Assembly (NCBI GenBank): GCA_014529385.2
Contig: CM043967.1
Coordinates: 6,962,001 to 7,026,000 of the forward strand
Origin: Adiantum capillus-veneris
Taxonomy: Eukaryota > Streptophyta > Polypodiopsida > Polypodiales > Pteridaceae
DNA length: 64,000 nucleotides
Direction of reading: 5' to 3'
Shown here: positions 31,788-42,847 of the stretch, piece by piece
Numbering within the stretch: position 1 is the stretch's first letter
Layout: each line of letters starts with the position of its first letter
Translations under genes and position numbers: made by a program
The notes under the pieces: generated by a model
Told to the model about the DNA's origin: nothing
What the model saw: only the letters and a program-made list of their open reading frames with translations
Database searches by the model: none

Positions 31788-32761
31788 CAGGTTCTCTCTT
31801 GCTTTATTTCCTCTCTTTTTCTCCTATAGAGTTCTTGGCGTCTAGGGTGTTGATTAACAAAATCATAAAACTTGATATTCTCGGTTTCATTTCCACGCTC
31901 ACTTGAGGTGTCTAAACACTCATTATCTGCATCATCATTTACTTCCAAATGTTCAGAGGAGTTGTAAAACTCTTCTTGTTCTGGTGGTTCTACCGTCTCT
32001 TTTTCTGGTATAACGCTTACCATGTAATAGGGTAACACATCATAGCCATCCTTATCGCAAAATTTTGTTGTTGGACTGTCGGTAATGGTACAGACATCCA
32101 ATGTTGCTAGTATGTGTTCCCATGCTAGAGGTTCCAAGGCATCTTCAGGGAAAGGTTCCGGAATATACTCCTTGTCCTCAATTGTTCTTTCTAAGACGCA
32201 TTCCTCTCTTTTTAAGCTTCCACAATGTGAAGCTCCGCACATCCATAGCTCTTTTGGTTGCCCTAACCATGCTCGTAGTTCCGATCCTACTACTGTAGCC
32301 AAATCAAACTCTTCCACAGGTGTTTGGTTCACATCTTTGTAATTATGGTCTTTCAGGTGTATTTTAGTTGTTGTCTCGCCATGTCTGAGGTATGTGTGGT
32401 CATAACCCCAATCTTGGACCATCTTCAATTGTCGCATGAATGGTCATCCCAAGATGATCTCATAATTGTTCTTTTTGTCGAAATCGACTATTGCAAATGT
32501 ATGCTCATACTCGATTCCGCACGAAGTGACAATCACTTTTTCTAAGAGTCCTAGTGGCTTCTCCATGAACCCATCTGCCGATTGCAGGTTCATTCTGGTA
32601 GCCCTCAAAGCTGATTTTCCCCATTTTTTCCAGATTTCCTTGGTGGCGATAGCAACTCCCGCTCCACTGTCAAGAATAGCCTTGGAAACTACTCCTTGGA
32701 ATCCTACCGGTAGCGTGGTGTTTCCATCTTCTCCCTCGCAATATTCTCCAACCTTATTCAA
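31787..32761 (-). pseudogene. Inner element protease and downstream linker
   Basis: AILDSGAGVAIAT (catalytic DSGA) and NYEIILG mark the ordinary retropepsin (32761-32444). A TGA, where the family usually has Arg before PFMRQL, interrupts the frame; the same frame then continues 216 codons (32437-31787) with KMVQDWGYDHTYLRH and an acidic linker up to the TGATG overlap with the RT frame. Confidence 0.8.
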
Positions 32762-32781
32762 TGGTATGGCCTAGTGTTTAG

Positions 32782-33765
32782 TTAAGGCCCGTCCAACTCT
32801 CTGATCCCTTCTTGTAGCTTCAAAATGGGGTCTTTCACTCCAAATTTTTCTAGGCATTTTCCTATTGTGGTCCACATGTTTGGCCTTAACCTTAGGAGTT
32901 CTGCTAACGTGATTGCGCATGCCACCGGGGTGGATAACAACTCAATCAATCCTTGCGAATCCATCACCTTGTTAGAAGAAAGTCTTTGAGATGGGATTGC
33001 TCTCACCTCCGACTTGGCTTCGTACTCTCCCAGGTAAGAGGGTAAAGTTCTCAACGAGTCTGGTTGGATGTGCCCCGAACTAATTGATCCTTGATCTCCC
33101 CCTTGTGAATGTATCTCAAAGTTCATTTGCGACCTTGCCTCAAATTCTTCAATAGGAGGTAAGGTCACATTCGTTTCTTTTCTCGTGCTATTCAGGTGGT
33201 TACTCATCCTATTAGCCTCGTTGGCCTCACGGATTTGCTTCCACAGATCGTCTAGATCGTTACAGTTCTTACCCATTTCTGCCACTATTTTAGGCTGGAG
33301 CCCGTCACTTGTCCCATCTGTGGTATTTGGCACTATGATAGGCTCTCCTCTGGACTCATAGGCATGAGTGAGTCTTTCCTTTGTTTCCACATGTTTCTCT
33401 AAAGTCGGTTGGATAGGGGTTGGAGTTGGTGCCTCATGCCAATTCGCAGGTTTACCCAGCGGGCCTTCCATCAATGATTGAGCCGTCTCGATCATCTTTT
33501 TACACATATCCAACCTCTGTTTTTCTATTTCTGCATATGGATAAGTCATCCACCTTTGCTCCTGGGTTTGGTTCTTTTTAAGTCTAGCTTCATAAGCTTT
33601 TAGCAGTGCATCCAGCTGCTCATTTACCTTGTCCGCCAGTACAGATCCTCCTGATCCTGCACTCTTGGGCTTTGCTATTTCCTTGGGTGCTACGTTTGCC
33701 GTGGTGTGGGAGCTTAAGCTAGCTAGATCCTCTAACCGCTCCAATGTGTCCTTTGTATGTTTCAA
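32782..33765 (-). CDS. Inner element gag-protease spacer ORF
   Basis: 327 uninterrupted codons between the nucleocapsid zinc knuckles and the protease. It has coiled-coil-like segments (VNEQLDALLKAYEARLKKNQ, DDLWKQIREANEANRM) and a C-terminal stretch, TLAELLRLRPNMWTTIG, of the sort that precedes protease in plant Ty3 polyproteins. The frame runs on toward the protease with one stop between them. Confidence 0.6.
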   Translation of the reverse strand: MKHTKDTLERLEDLASLSSHTTANVAPKEIAKPKSAGSGGSVLADKVNEQLDALLKAYEARLKKNQTQEQRWMTYPYAEIEKQRLDMCKKMIETAQSLMEGPLGKPANWHEAPTPTPIQPTLEKHVETKERLTHAYESRGEPIIVPNTTDGTSDGLQPKIVAEMGKNCNDLDDLWKQIREANEANRMSNHLNSTRKETNVTLPPIEEFEARSQMNFEIHSQGGDQGSISSGHIQPDSLRTLPSYLGEYEAKSEVRAIPSQRLSSNKVMDSQGLIELLSTPVACAITLAELLRLRPNMWTTIGKCLEKFGVKDPILKLQEGIRELDGP

Positions 33766-33921
33766 CTCCTCGGATAGGGCTGTTTGCTCTCGTTCCTTCC
33801 TGGCTTTCCTACGCGCCTCTCTAGCTTTCCAAGTGCTTCTCTGATTTTTCGTTTTTGAACTTTGGGCATCGGTTTTTGGTTCTTCAACTATGGGTTCATT
33901 CGTCCTTCTCTGAGCTTGGGC

Positions 33922-36651
33922 TCATGTTACCAACTGAATAGGTATGATTGTTTCATTTTTCGATCCTCCACTGGACGGTACTGTTTCTAACATGTTCAAG
34001 GTGGTTTTTGCTCCTTTGCTCGGGTTTTTAGGGCAATCGGGAATCAAATGAGTAATTCCACATTCTGGGCAATACGCATTGACTCGAATGATTTCATCAT
34101 GAGGACAGTCTCTTAGCCAATGGTCTCCACCACACTTGTAACAGGGTCCCTTGGGTTGTTGAGGTGCTCCCTTGAGCTCCTCTTTGTTGGTAAGCACGTC
34201 TCTGTCCGCCCATGCCTCCATTAGCTATGAACAACAATGTTGGTTCATCTAAGCTATATCTTCCTTCTCCTGCTGTCTGTGTAGCAGTTGGTGGTCCTGT
34301 ATTTCCTATCATGCTCCATGGTTCTGGTGTCAAGGGTTCTTCCGATGGATAATAGACAGGGTTTGCCGCATATCCATTGGGATCTTCATAATATGCATGC
34401 ATAGGCACCAAAGCCTTATCCTCTGATTAAGTTACTGTTGGTGTATATCTTATACTAACTGGTTGTAATCATGGTAGGGGTGGTTGTTGCCCCAACACCG
34501 GTTGTGGTCTTTTTACACCTACAGGTCCTGGTAAGTTGCCTGCTTGATATCTAGGCATCGATGGAACTTGAGGGGAAGCTACTGGATCTTGGGGAGCGTA
34601 AGGTCTCTCTCTCACATATCCCTTGTTATAATAACATTCCTCGGTCCCATGGTTTGTCCATTTTTGTTCAATAGCACACCACTTGGGCTGTTTAGCCTGG
34701 GTTTTGGCGTACAAGTTGATCTTTTTTAGCACTTCATCTACAAGCTGCTCCTGGTTTACCGCTACTTCTCCTTTCGGTGCTGTCTTAGAAGACTTGCTTC
34801 CACTTTGTTGTGAAGACGAATCGTCATCAAGGTCCTTGAACTCCCCTTCTTTATAGACCGCACAATTGTCCACAAGGTAAAGAGCCTCCTTGGTCAACTC
34901 ATTCAACGTCGTGCTCCTCTTCATATGTAAGTCTTTCTGGAGATCTACATTCCTTAGTCCTTGGATGAATATCAGCATAAGTCTGGATTGAGTTGGCAGT
35001 TCTTCAACAGGACAGAACTTAACATATCTTTTTAGTCTTAGGGTTGCCTTTCGTACAGATTCTCCATCTTTCTGTTTGAATTTATGGATCTATGAGATGG
35101 TATTATGAGCTATTCCCCTTTGAGAGAATTCCTCGATAAACTCGTCAAACACTTTCTCCATCGACTCAAAGTCTCTACGCTCCACAGAGTCAAACCAAGT
35201 GGCAGCATCATCCTCTAGGGTTAGTCCAAACCCTGCAAATTGGGTAGGAAAATCTAACACCTGTTCAACTCTAATTACACGCACAAAGGCTGCTACATGA
35301 TCTCTTGGGTCTCTGCTTCCTGTGTATTTCTTGTTTACCCATTTTTGCACTTGAGAAGGTCTAATTCTTCGATGGTCTACAAACCTCATCATTGGATCCC
35401 CCCGTCCTAGTCGATATACCTCCTCAGGCCTTCTGTAATAGGCTGGTTCCTCTCCCAGTGGTGCTCCTAAGCCATAATTTCTAACGGTTCTCGCTGGAGG
35501 TGGTTCTTCTCTTCGAACTCGTTCCATGGGTGGTCCTCCAGGCTCTGTTGACCCTTGAGTCTTTGGCTTACTCTCTGCCTGATACCTTGAATAGGGTGGT
35601 GGTTATTGCAAATCCCTGAGCCCTCATGCGGCTTGATAACCATCTCGATTTCGGTCTGATTCCATTATTGCACTCTGTCAAAGCCATGCCTGCAATGATG
35701 GCTGGTTTGCTGGTTGGTCTTGGTTGTTGAATGCTTGCGGTCAGGTGGAATGTGAGGTTGTGTCATACTCATTTGAAAAAGGATTCGTTGACTTGCTTGG
35801 GGTGTAGGTGGCTCTTGGCACTTCCTCAGGGGCATATGTTGATGCTCCTGGACCTGTTGCCCTCTCTACCTCCTCTGGGAGAATACGTTGGTGTTCTCGC
35901 TCGTATCTATCAACAAAAACTATACCCTTCCCCGTAGCAGTTTCATAAGAGAATAAGTAAAGAACCTTGTCTTTGCTTAATTCATTTACGTATGGTTCTT
36001 TGCTACGAAAGTAAGAGACTATACCCTCACTCTCATGTTTGTAGATTCCCACGTTCTCGTTATAAGTTGGAACCCTGGTTTGTTTTCTTATCATACATAA
36101 AAATAGCTCCGGGCCGATCAATGTTTGGTGGCGGTTCTTGAGTTTCTGAAACCATTTTCCCTTTCACCACATTATCTCCATATCTATTGTAATCTTCAGG
36201 GTTACTAACTATTATAGTGGTTCCCCTTTTTGTCTCGGAATCTATCTCCATCATCATACACTCGGATTATCTCCAATCTTTGAGCTGGCCTTTTTTCGAT
36301 ACAAATACGCTTGCGGCCTCAATAGTCAGAATAGACTAGGGCTCCTCTCGAATTTGTTCCTTCTAAGAAGATCACCGTGAGCTTGGAATCATTCAAAGGA
36401 TTTTGGGAGGTGCTTCCTCCTCGCATAGGTCCATCATAGGTGAAACCTCCTGGCTGTTGACTACCCATCATGAAGAAAGATTTGTCTGACGCAGTGTCAG
36501 TATCACTACTTTCCTCAATAATCGGTGCTAGCGGATCTAGCGTTGCCCGAGTTACACTCTCTTCGGTGGACACTAAGCTACTTTGGTCACCTGCCACCTT
36601 CTGGTCTCTACCAATGTATCTTCCTGATCTTAAATTCATCAAACTTATCAA
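33922..36651 (-). pseudogene. Inner element gag with two zinc knuckles
   Basis: Starts at 36651 (MISLMNLRSGRYIG) and is broken into pieces. The capsid-like gag domain is at 35527-34469 (WVNKKYTGSRDPRDHVAAF, LTLEDDAATWFDSVE, KVFDEFIEEFSQRG, later SQTYA-like and KEALYLVDNCAVY), followed by a Pro-rich region and two CX2CX3HX4C knuckles (CYKCGGDHWLRDC and CPECGITHLIPDC) at about 34150-34030. Gag packages element RNA in virus-like particles. A piece at 36121-35741 is gag-like by position only. Confidence 0.75.
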
Positions 36652-37061
36652 TGTAATTTATCACAATTCCAACCACTCACCTGGCAAAGGGTCAGTTTCT
36701 GCACAACATCTTGCTTTGTTGCTGAATATACCTGTACACAAGCGTTTTAATTTCGGCAATCGAACCAAAGCATTTATCTGCTAGAGGTTATCTTAGTAAT
36801 GATTGGTATAACTGGAGAGTTAATCTCAACCACTACTGTATTTTATACATTGCTGACGTTCTGGATTAGGTTTGCTAATCTGAAACAGTACTACCCTCAG
36901 ATGTTGGTCAATTTACGCGAAAAAGTCTGAATTCAGTCTTTGCTTCGTCAAGTGGGCAAACAAGGTCCAAATTCACTTCTGAAAGAAGTTTTGGAACCCC
37001 TAAGCCAAATAGAATCTCACTGTCTATACCAGGTCAAATTTTCTTTGCAGTATGCCTCAAT

Positions 37062-37085
37062 AGACATCCTACGCGTAGGATGTCT
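37062..37085. repeat. 24-bp palindrome, leader copy 1
   Basis: Perfect AGACATCCTACG inverted pair, followed by CCTGTTG. Confidence 0.9.
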
Positions 37086-37337
37086 CCTGTTGTGTTTTGC
37101 CTGGATTTTTGCACTGTGGTTTCCCCTTGTTGTGATGAGCTTACAGCTACTTTTACTTTTTGGTTTAGACACCTATTAGCTGGTCAATGAGTCAGAAATC
37201 TGTTCCAACAGCCTGTTGCTGATATTGATCAGTCTAATTAACTCCAAATTGGACCAAAATTGACTAGGAGGCTTGCCTTAGGCTATACAACACCTGGCTA
37301 TGCTCACTGTCAAAGTCTGGCTTCAATTTCTTGCTTT

Positions 37338-37361
37338 AGACATCCTACGCGTAGGATGTCT
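37338..37361. repeat. 24-bp palindrome, leader copy 2
   Basis: Perfect copy, followed by TTTTCATCAGAAT as at the spacer copy 24573-24596. Confidence 0.9.
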
Positions 37362-37462
37362 TTTTCATCAGAATGGCTTCAAACTGAAAGCACAGGCTCC
37401 CCTTGAGTTGTTGATCACTTTGGTATACTCAAAATTTAGTTTGGAGTCCAAAATCACTCAGA

Positions 37463-37486
37463 AGACATCCTACGCGTAGGATGTCT
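37463..37486. repeat. 24-bp palindrome, leader copy 3
   Basis: Perfect copy, 125 bp after leader copy 2. Confidence 0.9.
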
Positions 37487-37903
37487 TTTTGGCTTGTTTG
37501 ACCCAGACTTGTCCCACAGCTTCCCCTGGATATCAGTAACCCAGTGGTATGCTTAGATTTTGGTTTGGATGTCAAAAGTCCCAAATTTCAGTTGTTCTTG
37601 CCTTTTTCAGTCAAAAGTGCTAAAGTCCGCTTTGAACCCAATTTTCTCACCCAAATGAGGTGAAACCCCTTTCAGTCACTCAATATATCATGCAAGACAT
37701 GCTCATGCAGCCATCTTATGGTTTTGGTCTCAAAATAATGTTTTGGCACTATTTGGGTAGGATGTCTAGCAATTTCAGTCTATCTGGCCTTATCCTGTCA
37801 AGATATGGTCAAATTTCCACTTTCCAGTTGAAATTAGGGTAAACCCTACCTTCTGAACACACTGGTCAACTCAAAATCCCAAAATTCTCCCAGATTAGCC
37901 TGT

Positions 37904-37927
37904 AGACATCCTACGCGTAGGATGTCT
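37904..37927. repeat. 24-bp palindrome, leader copy 4
   Basis: Perfect copy, about 530 bp from the primer-binding site; followed by CCTGG, as at the spacer copy 25143-25166. Confidence 0.9.
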
Positions 37928-38453
37928 CCTGGCTTAAAATTAAAACTTTTTCTGACAGGAATGCTCTTGATGATCTGTAGATCAGAAACACTCACAGTAA
38001 CTTTTGGACTTCAATTAGGCTTTCAAACACACTTTTGCGTCTTTTTGCATCTTTTACAAACTTGTAATGACTTTACCAAGCAAGTGTACATGCATGAAAT
38101 GCTCTAGATCCTGAATCATGATGTCCTACTTACTCTACTCCTACCTATCATGTGAAATGGTGATAATGGTGTTTTTGGTTGCTTTTTGGCCTCTCCGGAC
38201 TCTCAAGCTCTCCTCTCACCGCTTCTACCACTCCAACTCCTACTCTAGAACTCGACTACCACCTAAAACTACCTAAGTCTACCTCATCTACCTAAGTCGA
38301 AGGATCTAGGCCAGACACACGCTTCCTAGACTCCCTCTAAGACCTAGAGAGTCTTCCACCCTCTGATCCTATCTAAATGTAAAGCGAGACTCTTGGCAAG
38401 CCAAAAATCCCAATCCTCAAGGATTAGTCTCGGTCACCTACCTAAGGTTTTCG

Positions 38454-38471
38454 TCCCCAGCAGCGGCGCCA
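38454..38471 (-). promoter_or_regulatory. Primer-binding site, tRNA-Asp type
   Basis: Minus-strand TGGCGCCGCTGCTGGGGA begins one base inside the 5' LTR. It complements the 3' end expected of plant tRNA-Asp with few differences, the primer class used by Athila-type elements. Confidence 0.8.
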
Positions 38472-38472
38472 A

Positions 38473-39411
38473 TGTTGGACGGATACGCCGCGACGGACGT
38501 CAGCACAGCGAGAACTCACATAACATGTAATGTCAGCTAAGGACAAAGCTCGACCTGCAGGCGCGTGGAAGCAAGCATAAGGTGTCAACCTACACTCGAC
38601 CGACTCCTAACTAATTCCTACAGAGGTCTCTACCAATTGTCTAAGTCACAGCCTTCAAGAGTGCATAAAAGGAAACTTCCTACAACGCTTTCTAGAGCTG
38701 AACACCCATCAAACAATCTCGAAACACCATAGAACCTGAAGGAGATCCTACTAATACCAATAGGTCGCTCTCCCTAAGGTCTATGAACCAAAATCCCGAC
38801 CCAAAACACTTGGTGTAGAAACACGTAGGATGTCTGGCCGAAATTTGCAGGTCTTCGTTTCCGAAATCTAAAGTGCCTAATGTGTAGTTCTACTCAATGT
38901 GAACGCGTGGGTATGCTGCAATGCAAAATCGGACAAAGTATGCTCACCCAAACACCCGATGAAGCTCGTAGAAGGAGCTCGCAAAAACGGACCGTACGCG
39001 CGTAATGTAGGTATCGACGCGTAGCTCTCGTCGGGGGCAACACGCTGCACTTCTCCGCACTCGATTCTGACCACCGGAGCACACGTAGCGTCAAGATGAA
39101 GCTCACACTCTCTCTCTCTCGTACACAGTACACTCACTCACAGAGTTCAAAACTTATTTTTAAAAAATGACAAAAGGTTTTTCATTAAGGTCAAAAAGTG
39201 GTATATATACCTTACAATTTCTCAAACCCTAAAGTTCCAAAATCAACCATCTACTCAATCTAACTATCAAAACTGGGATACAATCTGGAAACTTTTGTAA
39301 GTCCCAATAATTACAAGGTGAAAAATCGGGTTTTCCTCAATGAATGAATAATTACAAAAAGAATAATCTTCTGAATAGTTAGATGCCGTGGGGTGTGTCC
39401 AGCTTCTAACA
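38473..39411 (-). repeat. Inner element 5' LTR (939 bp)
   Basis: TGTTGGACGG...CTTCTAACA on the plus strand. Acts as 5' LTR because transcription of the element is on the minus strand. Contains the ACGTAGGATGTCT half-palindrome at about 38824 and TATATATA near 39202, a candidate TATA element. Confidence 0.95.
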
Positions 39412-39416
39412 GTTCT
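39412..39416. repeat. Target-site duplication GTTCT (right)
   Basis: Identical to 19928-19932 on the other side of the inner element. Confidence 0.9.
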
Positions 39417-40787
39417 TGAGGTGGCTCTCCTTTGTAATTCTTGAGGTGGCTCTCCTTTGTAAGGCTTTAGTAGGCTCACATGAAAAGCGTTTTGTATGAG
39501 CCAATGACTAGACAACTTGAGTTGATAGGCCATTTCATTGATTAGTCTAAGAATCTGGAAGGGACCATAGTACCTTTTTGCTAACTTAGCATAGTACTTT
39601 TGGTGTCCCATAGGATTCTTACCCGTCGTGTACCTTAATCGAGCCTTGGGGAATTTAAGCAAGACCCAATCATTTTCTTTAAAGGCTTGGGCTCTTCTGT
39701 GCTTATCAGCAGAGCAGCCTTTTGCCTTTGCTGTGAGATAGAGATAGCATCCTTAATCTTTTGGAAAGATTCTTGTAGGTCTCGGTTATACTCATCTGCA
39801 CGAAGATCTTCCCGTGTACCTTAAGTAGCAGGGGACTTTACTAGATCTTCCCTCAATTACCTCAAAAGGTGCTTTTCTCGTGGAGGTATGTACAATATTA
39901 TTGTAGGCATACTCCACCAAGGGTAAGTACTTCTCCCATTGGGACCTTTGATGTACTCCCATTACGTAGGCTTTTAGTAGATCAAGAATTGTTAGGTTAG
40001 CTATTTCACTTTGGCCATCCGTTTAAGGGTGATAGGCAGAAGAGAAGTTTAGCCTTGTCCCTAAATTCTCAAAGAGACCCTTCCAAAAATAGGATCTCTA
40101 TCCGACACTATGGACATTGGCAAGCCATGGTACTTGAAGATTTGTGATATGAAGAGGGTTGCCATTTGATGGGCTTTGATAGTCTTTTTGACACGTATAA
40201 AATGAGCTTGTTTGTTGAACTTGTCTACTATCGTCCATATTCCTGTATTCCCATGGAGTGACTTAGGCAATCCAAACATGGATACGCTCTCCCACGGTGA
40301 ATTAGGGATTGGCAAAGGTTGGAGAATTCAGGTTGCTTCCCTCTATCAAACTTCGTCTTTTGGCATACCACACATTTAAAAACATACTCTTGTATGTTTG
40401 CTTTCATGGTAGGCCAATAGAAATATGTTTCTATCCCTTTTAGGGTAGGTTGAATCCCTCTATGTCCGGCATAGGAAGGGCAGGAGATTCATACACTACC
40501 TTCTCACATAGTGAGTTAGTAACGCATAGTCTATTACCATAGAGAAGATAACCATTTTGTAAGGTAAATGGTTCTTCTTTCTTTCCTAGTGCAAGGGCTG
40601 AAATCACATGTCTAAAATCAGGATCAATAGCGTATTCATCTATCATAGAAGATAGATCATTTTGAGTTGCTATGGAAATCACATTCACTCTCGGCCGTCT
40701 TGAGAGTGCATCGGCTACTTGATTATGCTTTCTAGCAATGCGAGCAATATGAAAATGAAATTGCAAAAGGAAATTTGCACACCTCAT
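39412..40787 (-). pseudogene. Outer Ty3 element: RNase H end, HHCC region and integrase
   Basis: 40787-40440 reads the RNase H C-terminus (HNQVADALSRR) and zinc-domain lead-in. 40315-40061 holds part of the integrase core (WTIVDKFNKQAHFI, HGLPMSIVSDRDPIFG). 39662-39412 reads [38 protein letters not shown] and [13 protein letters not shown], the integrase tail that leads to the chromodomain, where the inner element cuts it. Deletions have removed part of the core, including the region of the last catalytic Glu as far as I can see. Confidence 0.75.
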
Positions 40788-40809
40788 TTGTTTATCGGAA
40801 AGCTTTGGT

Positions 40810-42106
40810 CTACGTCATGAAGTACTTAAGGTTTTGGTGATCCGTCCGTAGAATGAAATGACTCCCCAATAAACAGTGCTTCCACGAGTCTAAGGCATGT
40901 AGAACTACAAGGAGTTCCTTTTCATATGTGCCTAGAGCTTGCTCAACAGGGTCGAGCCTTTGACTTTCATAGGCTATGGCATGCCCTTCTTGGAGCAAAA
41001 CAGCTCCAAGGCAATCACCACAAGCGTCACATTGGACCTGAAATGGTTTTGAGAGATCCGACAATGTAAGCAAATGTTGAGAGATAAGCTTTTCTTTAAG
41101 CTTTTTTTTGAAAGCATTGTTCTCCTTGGCAGACCAAGTATACCTAACGTTTTTCTTTGTTAGGTCATGTAATGGTCGCGCGATTTGTGAGAACTTTTCT
41201 ATGAAGCGTCTATAGTATGCACACATACCTATAAAGCTTTATAGGTATGCACACATACCTATAAAGCTTCTTAGTTCATGTAGATTCCTTGGATTAGGCC
41301 ATCCTTTTATTACCTCTAGCTTTGATGGATCCATTTGGATGCCATCTTGAGAGATAATGTGACCTAAATACTGAATCTCTTGTAAGAAAAACTCAGTTTT
41401 CTTTCGATTAATATAAAGTATATTCTCTCGTAAGACTTGAAACATTACCTGGAGATGAGTAGATGATGATATCATCAAAGAACGCTCCAGTAAAGGTTCA
41501 CCGAGGCCTGAATAGCTTCTCCATCAAGCGATTAAATGTGGTTGGTGCATTGGTCAAGCCAAAAGGCATGACAATGTATTCTTAGAGACCAAACGTAGTG
41601 TGAAATGCGGTCTTTACAATGTCTTGGTCAACTATCCTTATTTGATGGTAGCCACTTTTTAGGTCAATCCTACTGAAGTAGGTTGACCCTTGCAGCTTAT
41701 CAAACAGGTCTTCTACCTGTGGAACGGGAAACCTATTTTTTGATAGTGATCCTATTTAGTGCTCTATAGTCGACACACATACGATATGTACCATCTTTCT
41801 TTTGCACTAATAACACGGGTGAACAAAATGGAGATGAGCTAGGCCTAACCATGCCCTGTCAAATAACTCATGAGGCATGACAATGTATTCTTAGAGACCA
41901 AACGTAGTGTGAAATGCGGTCTTTACAATGTCTTGGTCAACTATCCTTATTTGATGGTAGCCACTTTTTAGGTCAATCCTACTGAAGTAGGTTGACCCTT
42001 GCAGCTTATCAAACAGGTCTTCTACCTGTGGAACGGGAAACCTATTTTTTGATAGTGATCCTATTTAGTGCTCTATAGTCGACACACATACGATATTTGC
42101 GTTGCA
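40810..42106 (-). pseudogene. Outer Ty3 element: reverse transcriptase and RNase H
   Basis: RT end at 41478-41239 (FFLQEIQYLGHIISQDGIQM, LHELRSFIGMCAY) and RNase H at 41226-40810 (FQVQCDACGDCLGAVLLQ, YEKELLVVLHAL, LRTDHQNLKYF). The RT fingers and palm lie between 41530 and 42106 but are disrupted by a 309-bp tandem duplication and stops. An overlapping short duplication (ACCTATAAAGCTT) occurs at 41221-41270. Confidence 0.7.
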
Positions 42107-42181
42107 CTAATAACACGGGTGAACAAAATGGAGATGAGCTAGGCCTAACCATGCCCTGTCAACTAACTCATGCACTTGCCG
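41565..42181. repeat. 309-bp tandem duplication inside outer RT
   Basis: The block starting GGCATGACAATGTATTCTTAG at 41565 repeats from 41874, both copies running to CCATGCCCTGTCAA(A/C)TAACTCATG. One copy lost a few bases in the CGATAT...TTGCACTAAT segment. Confidence 0.9.
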
Positions 42182-42841
42182 CATAATCTCCTCTTGTTGA
42201 GCTTGAGAAACTCTATAAGGAGGTTTATTAGGCGGTGAACTTCCTGGAAGAAGTTCAATTGCATGGTCATCATTGCCTCGTTTAGGAGGTAGTTCACAAG
42301 GGATGTCGTCAATAAAAACATCTTGAAATCCCTTGAGAAGATTGGATAACTCTAATTCATTGTGATTGTTTATATTTTCTTTCGCTAAAGCATTAGGTTC
42401 ATTTTGAGAATCTTTAACAAAAAACATGCACACAGAAATAGAGCTCTTTATTGACTTATTGAAAGCTTCCGTATGTACAATGGGTATGGTGTTACCCAAC
42501 TCCTTAGCATCTATGTACACATCTTTTTCCCTAAACTTAAAGTAGATTTCCCTTTCAGGGAATTTGACATTGGCAGCCATGCGATCAAACCATGGTGCCC
42601 CTAGGATTACATCCTCATGCTTGAGAGGAGAGATAAAGAAGTCCTCTTTGTCCACATAGCTTTGGACATGGAGCCTCAATTTCCCAATTAAGGGAGTGAT
42701 TGAAGCTTCTTGCCCATTGAAAGCACCATCGGTGGGTAGGACATCTCCCATCTCATAGGCTTGGATGCCTAGCTTGGTGGCCAACTCTGTGGATATAAAA
42801 TTGTGAGTAGAAACCAGGGTCGAAGAGAATAAAAGCATCAT
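42107..42841 (-). pseudogene. Outer Ty3 element: protease and start of RT
   Basis: 244 codons with HNFISTELATKLGI, DFFISPLKHEDVILGAPWF and an RT lead-in with DIPCELPPKRGNDDHAIELL and PPYRVSQAQQEEI. The catalytic DSGA block itself falls at the degraded start, where the frame changes from the gag piece. Confidence 0.7.
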
Positions 42842-42847
42842 GTTCTC

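Larger units (their letters stand above)
36652..38453 (-). other. 5' leader of the inner element
   Basis: About 1.8 kb between PBS and gag without a coherent frame. It carries four perfect copies of the 24-bp palindrome (37062, 37338, 37463, 37904) and a GTAGGATGTCT half-site at about 37756. Two copies share the downstream context TTTTTCATCAGAAT with the spacer copy at 24573. Confidence 0.75.
19933..39411 (-). mobile_element. Inner giant Ty3-type LTR retrotransposon, 19,479 bp
   Basis: Complete element bounded by TG...CA LTRs (plus strand TGTTGGACGG...CTTCTAACA) and GTTCT target duplications, inserted in the chromodomain region of an older Ty3 element. Order on the minus strand: 5' LTR, tRNA-Asp-type PBS, leader with palindromes, gag, protease, RT, RNase H, HHCC, HHCC, integrase core and C-terminal domain, second retropepsin-like domain, spacer with palindromes, ORF3, polypurine tract, 3' LTR. 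No chromodomain is seen; the PBS type and extra 3' ORF recall the Athila/Tat branch, but the architecture differs. By eye the LTRs differ at roughly 4 percent of sites, mostly transitions, plus a CT-tract length change. Coding parts carry multiple stops and frameshifts. Confidence 0.95.

Noticed and set aside
24573-37927. CRISPR array
   Set aside because: Repeats are palindromes with long, irregular spacers in a eukaryotic retrotransposon; no array structure or cas genes.
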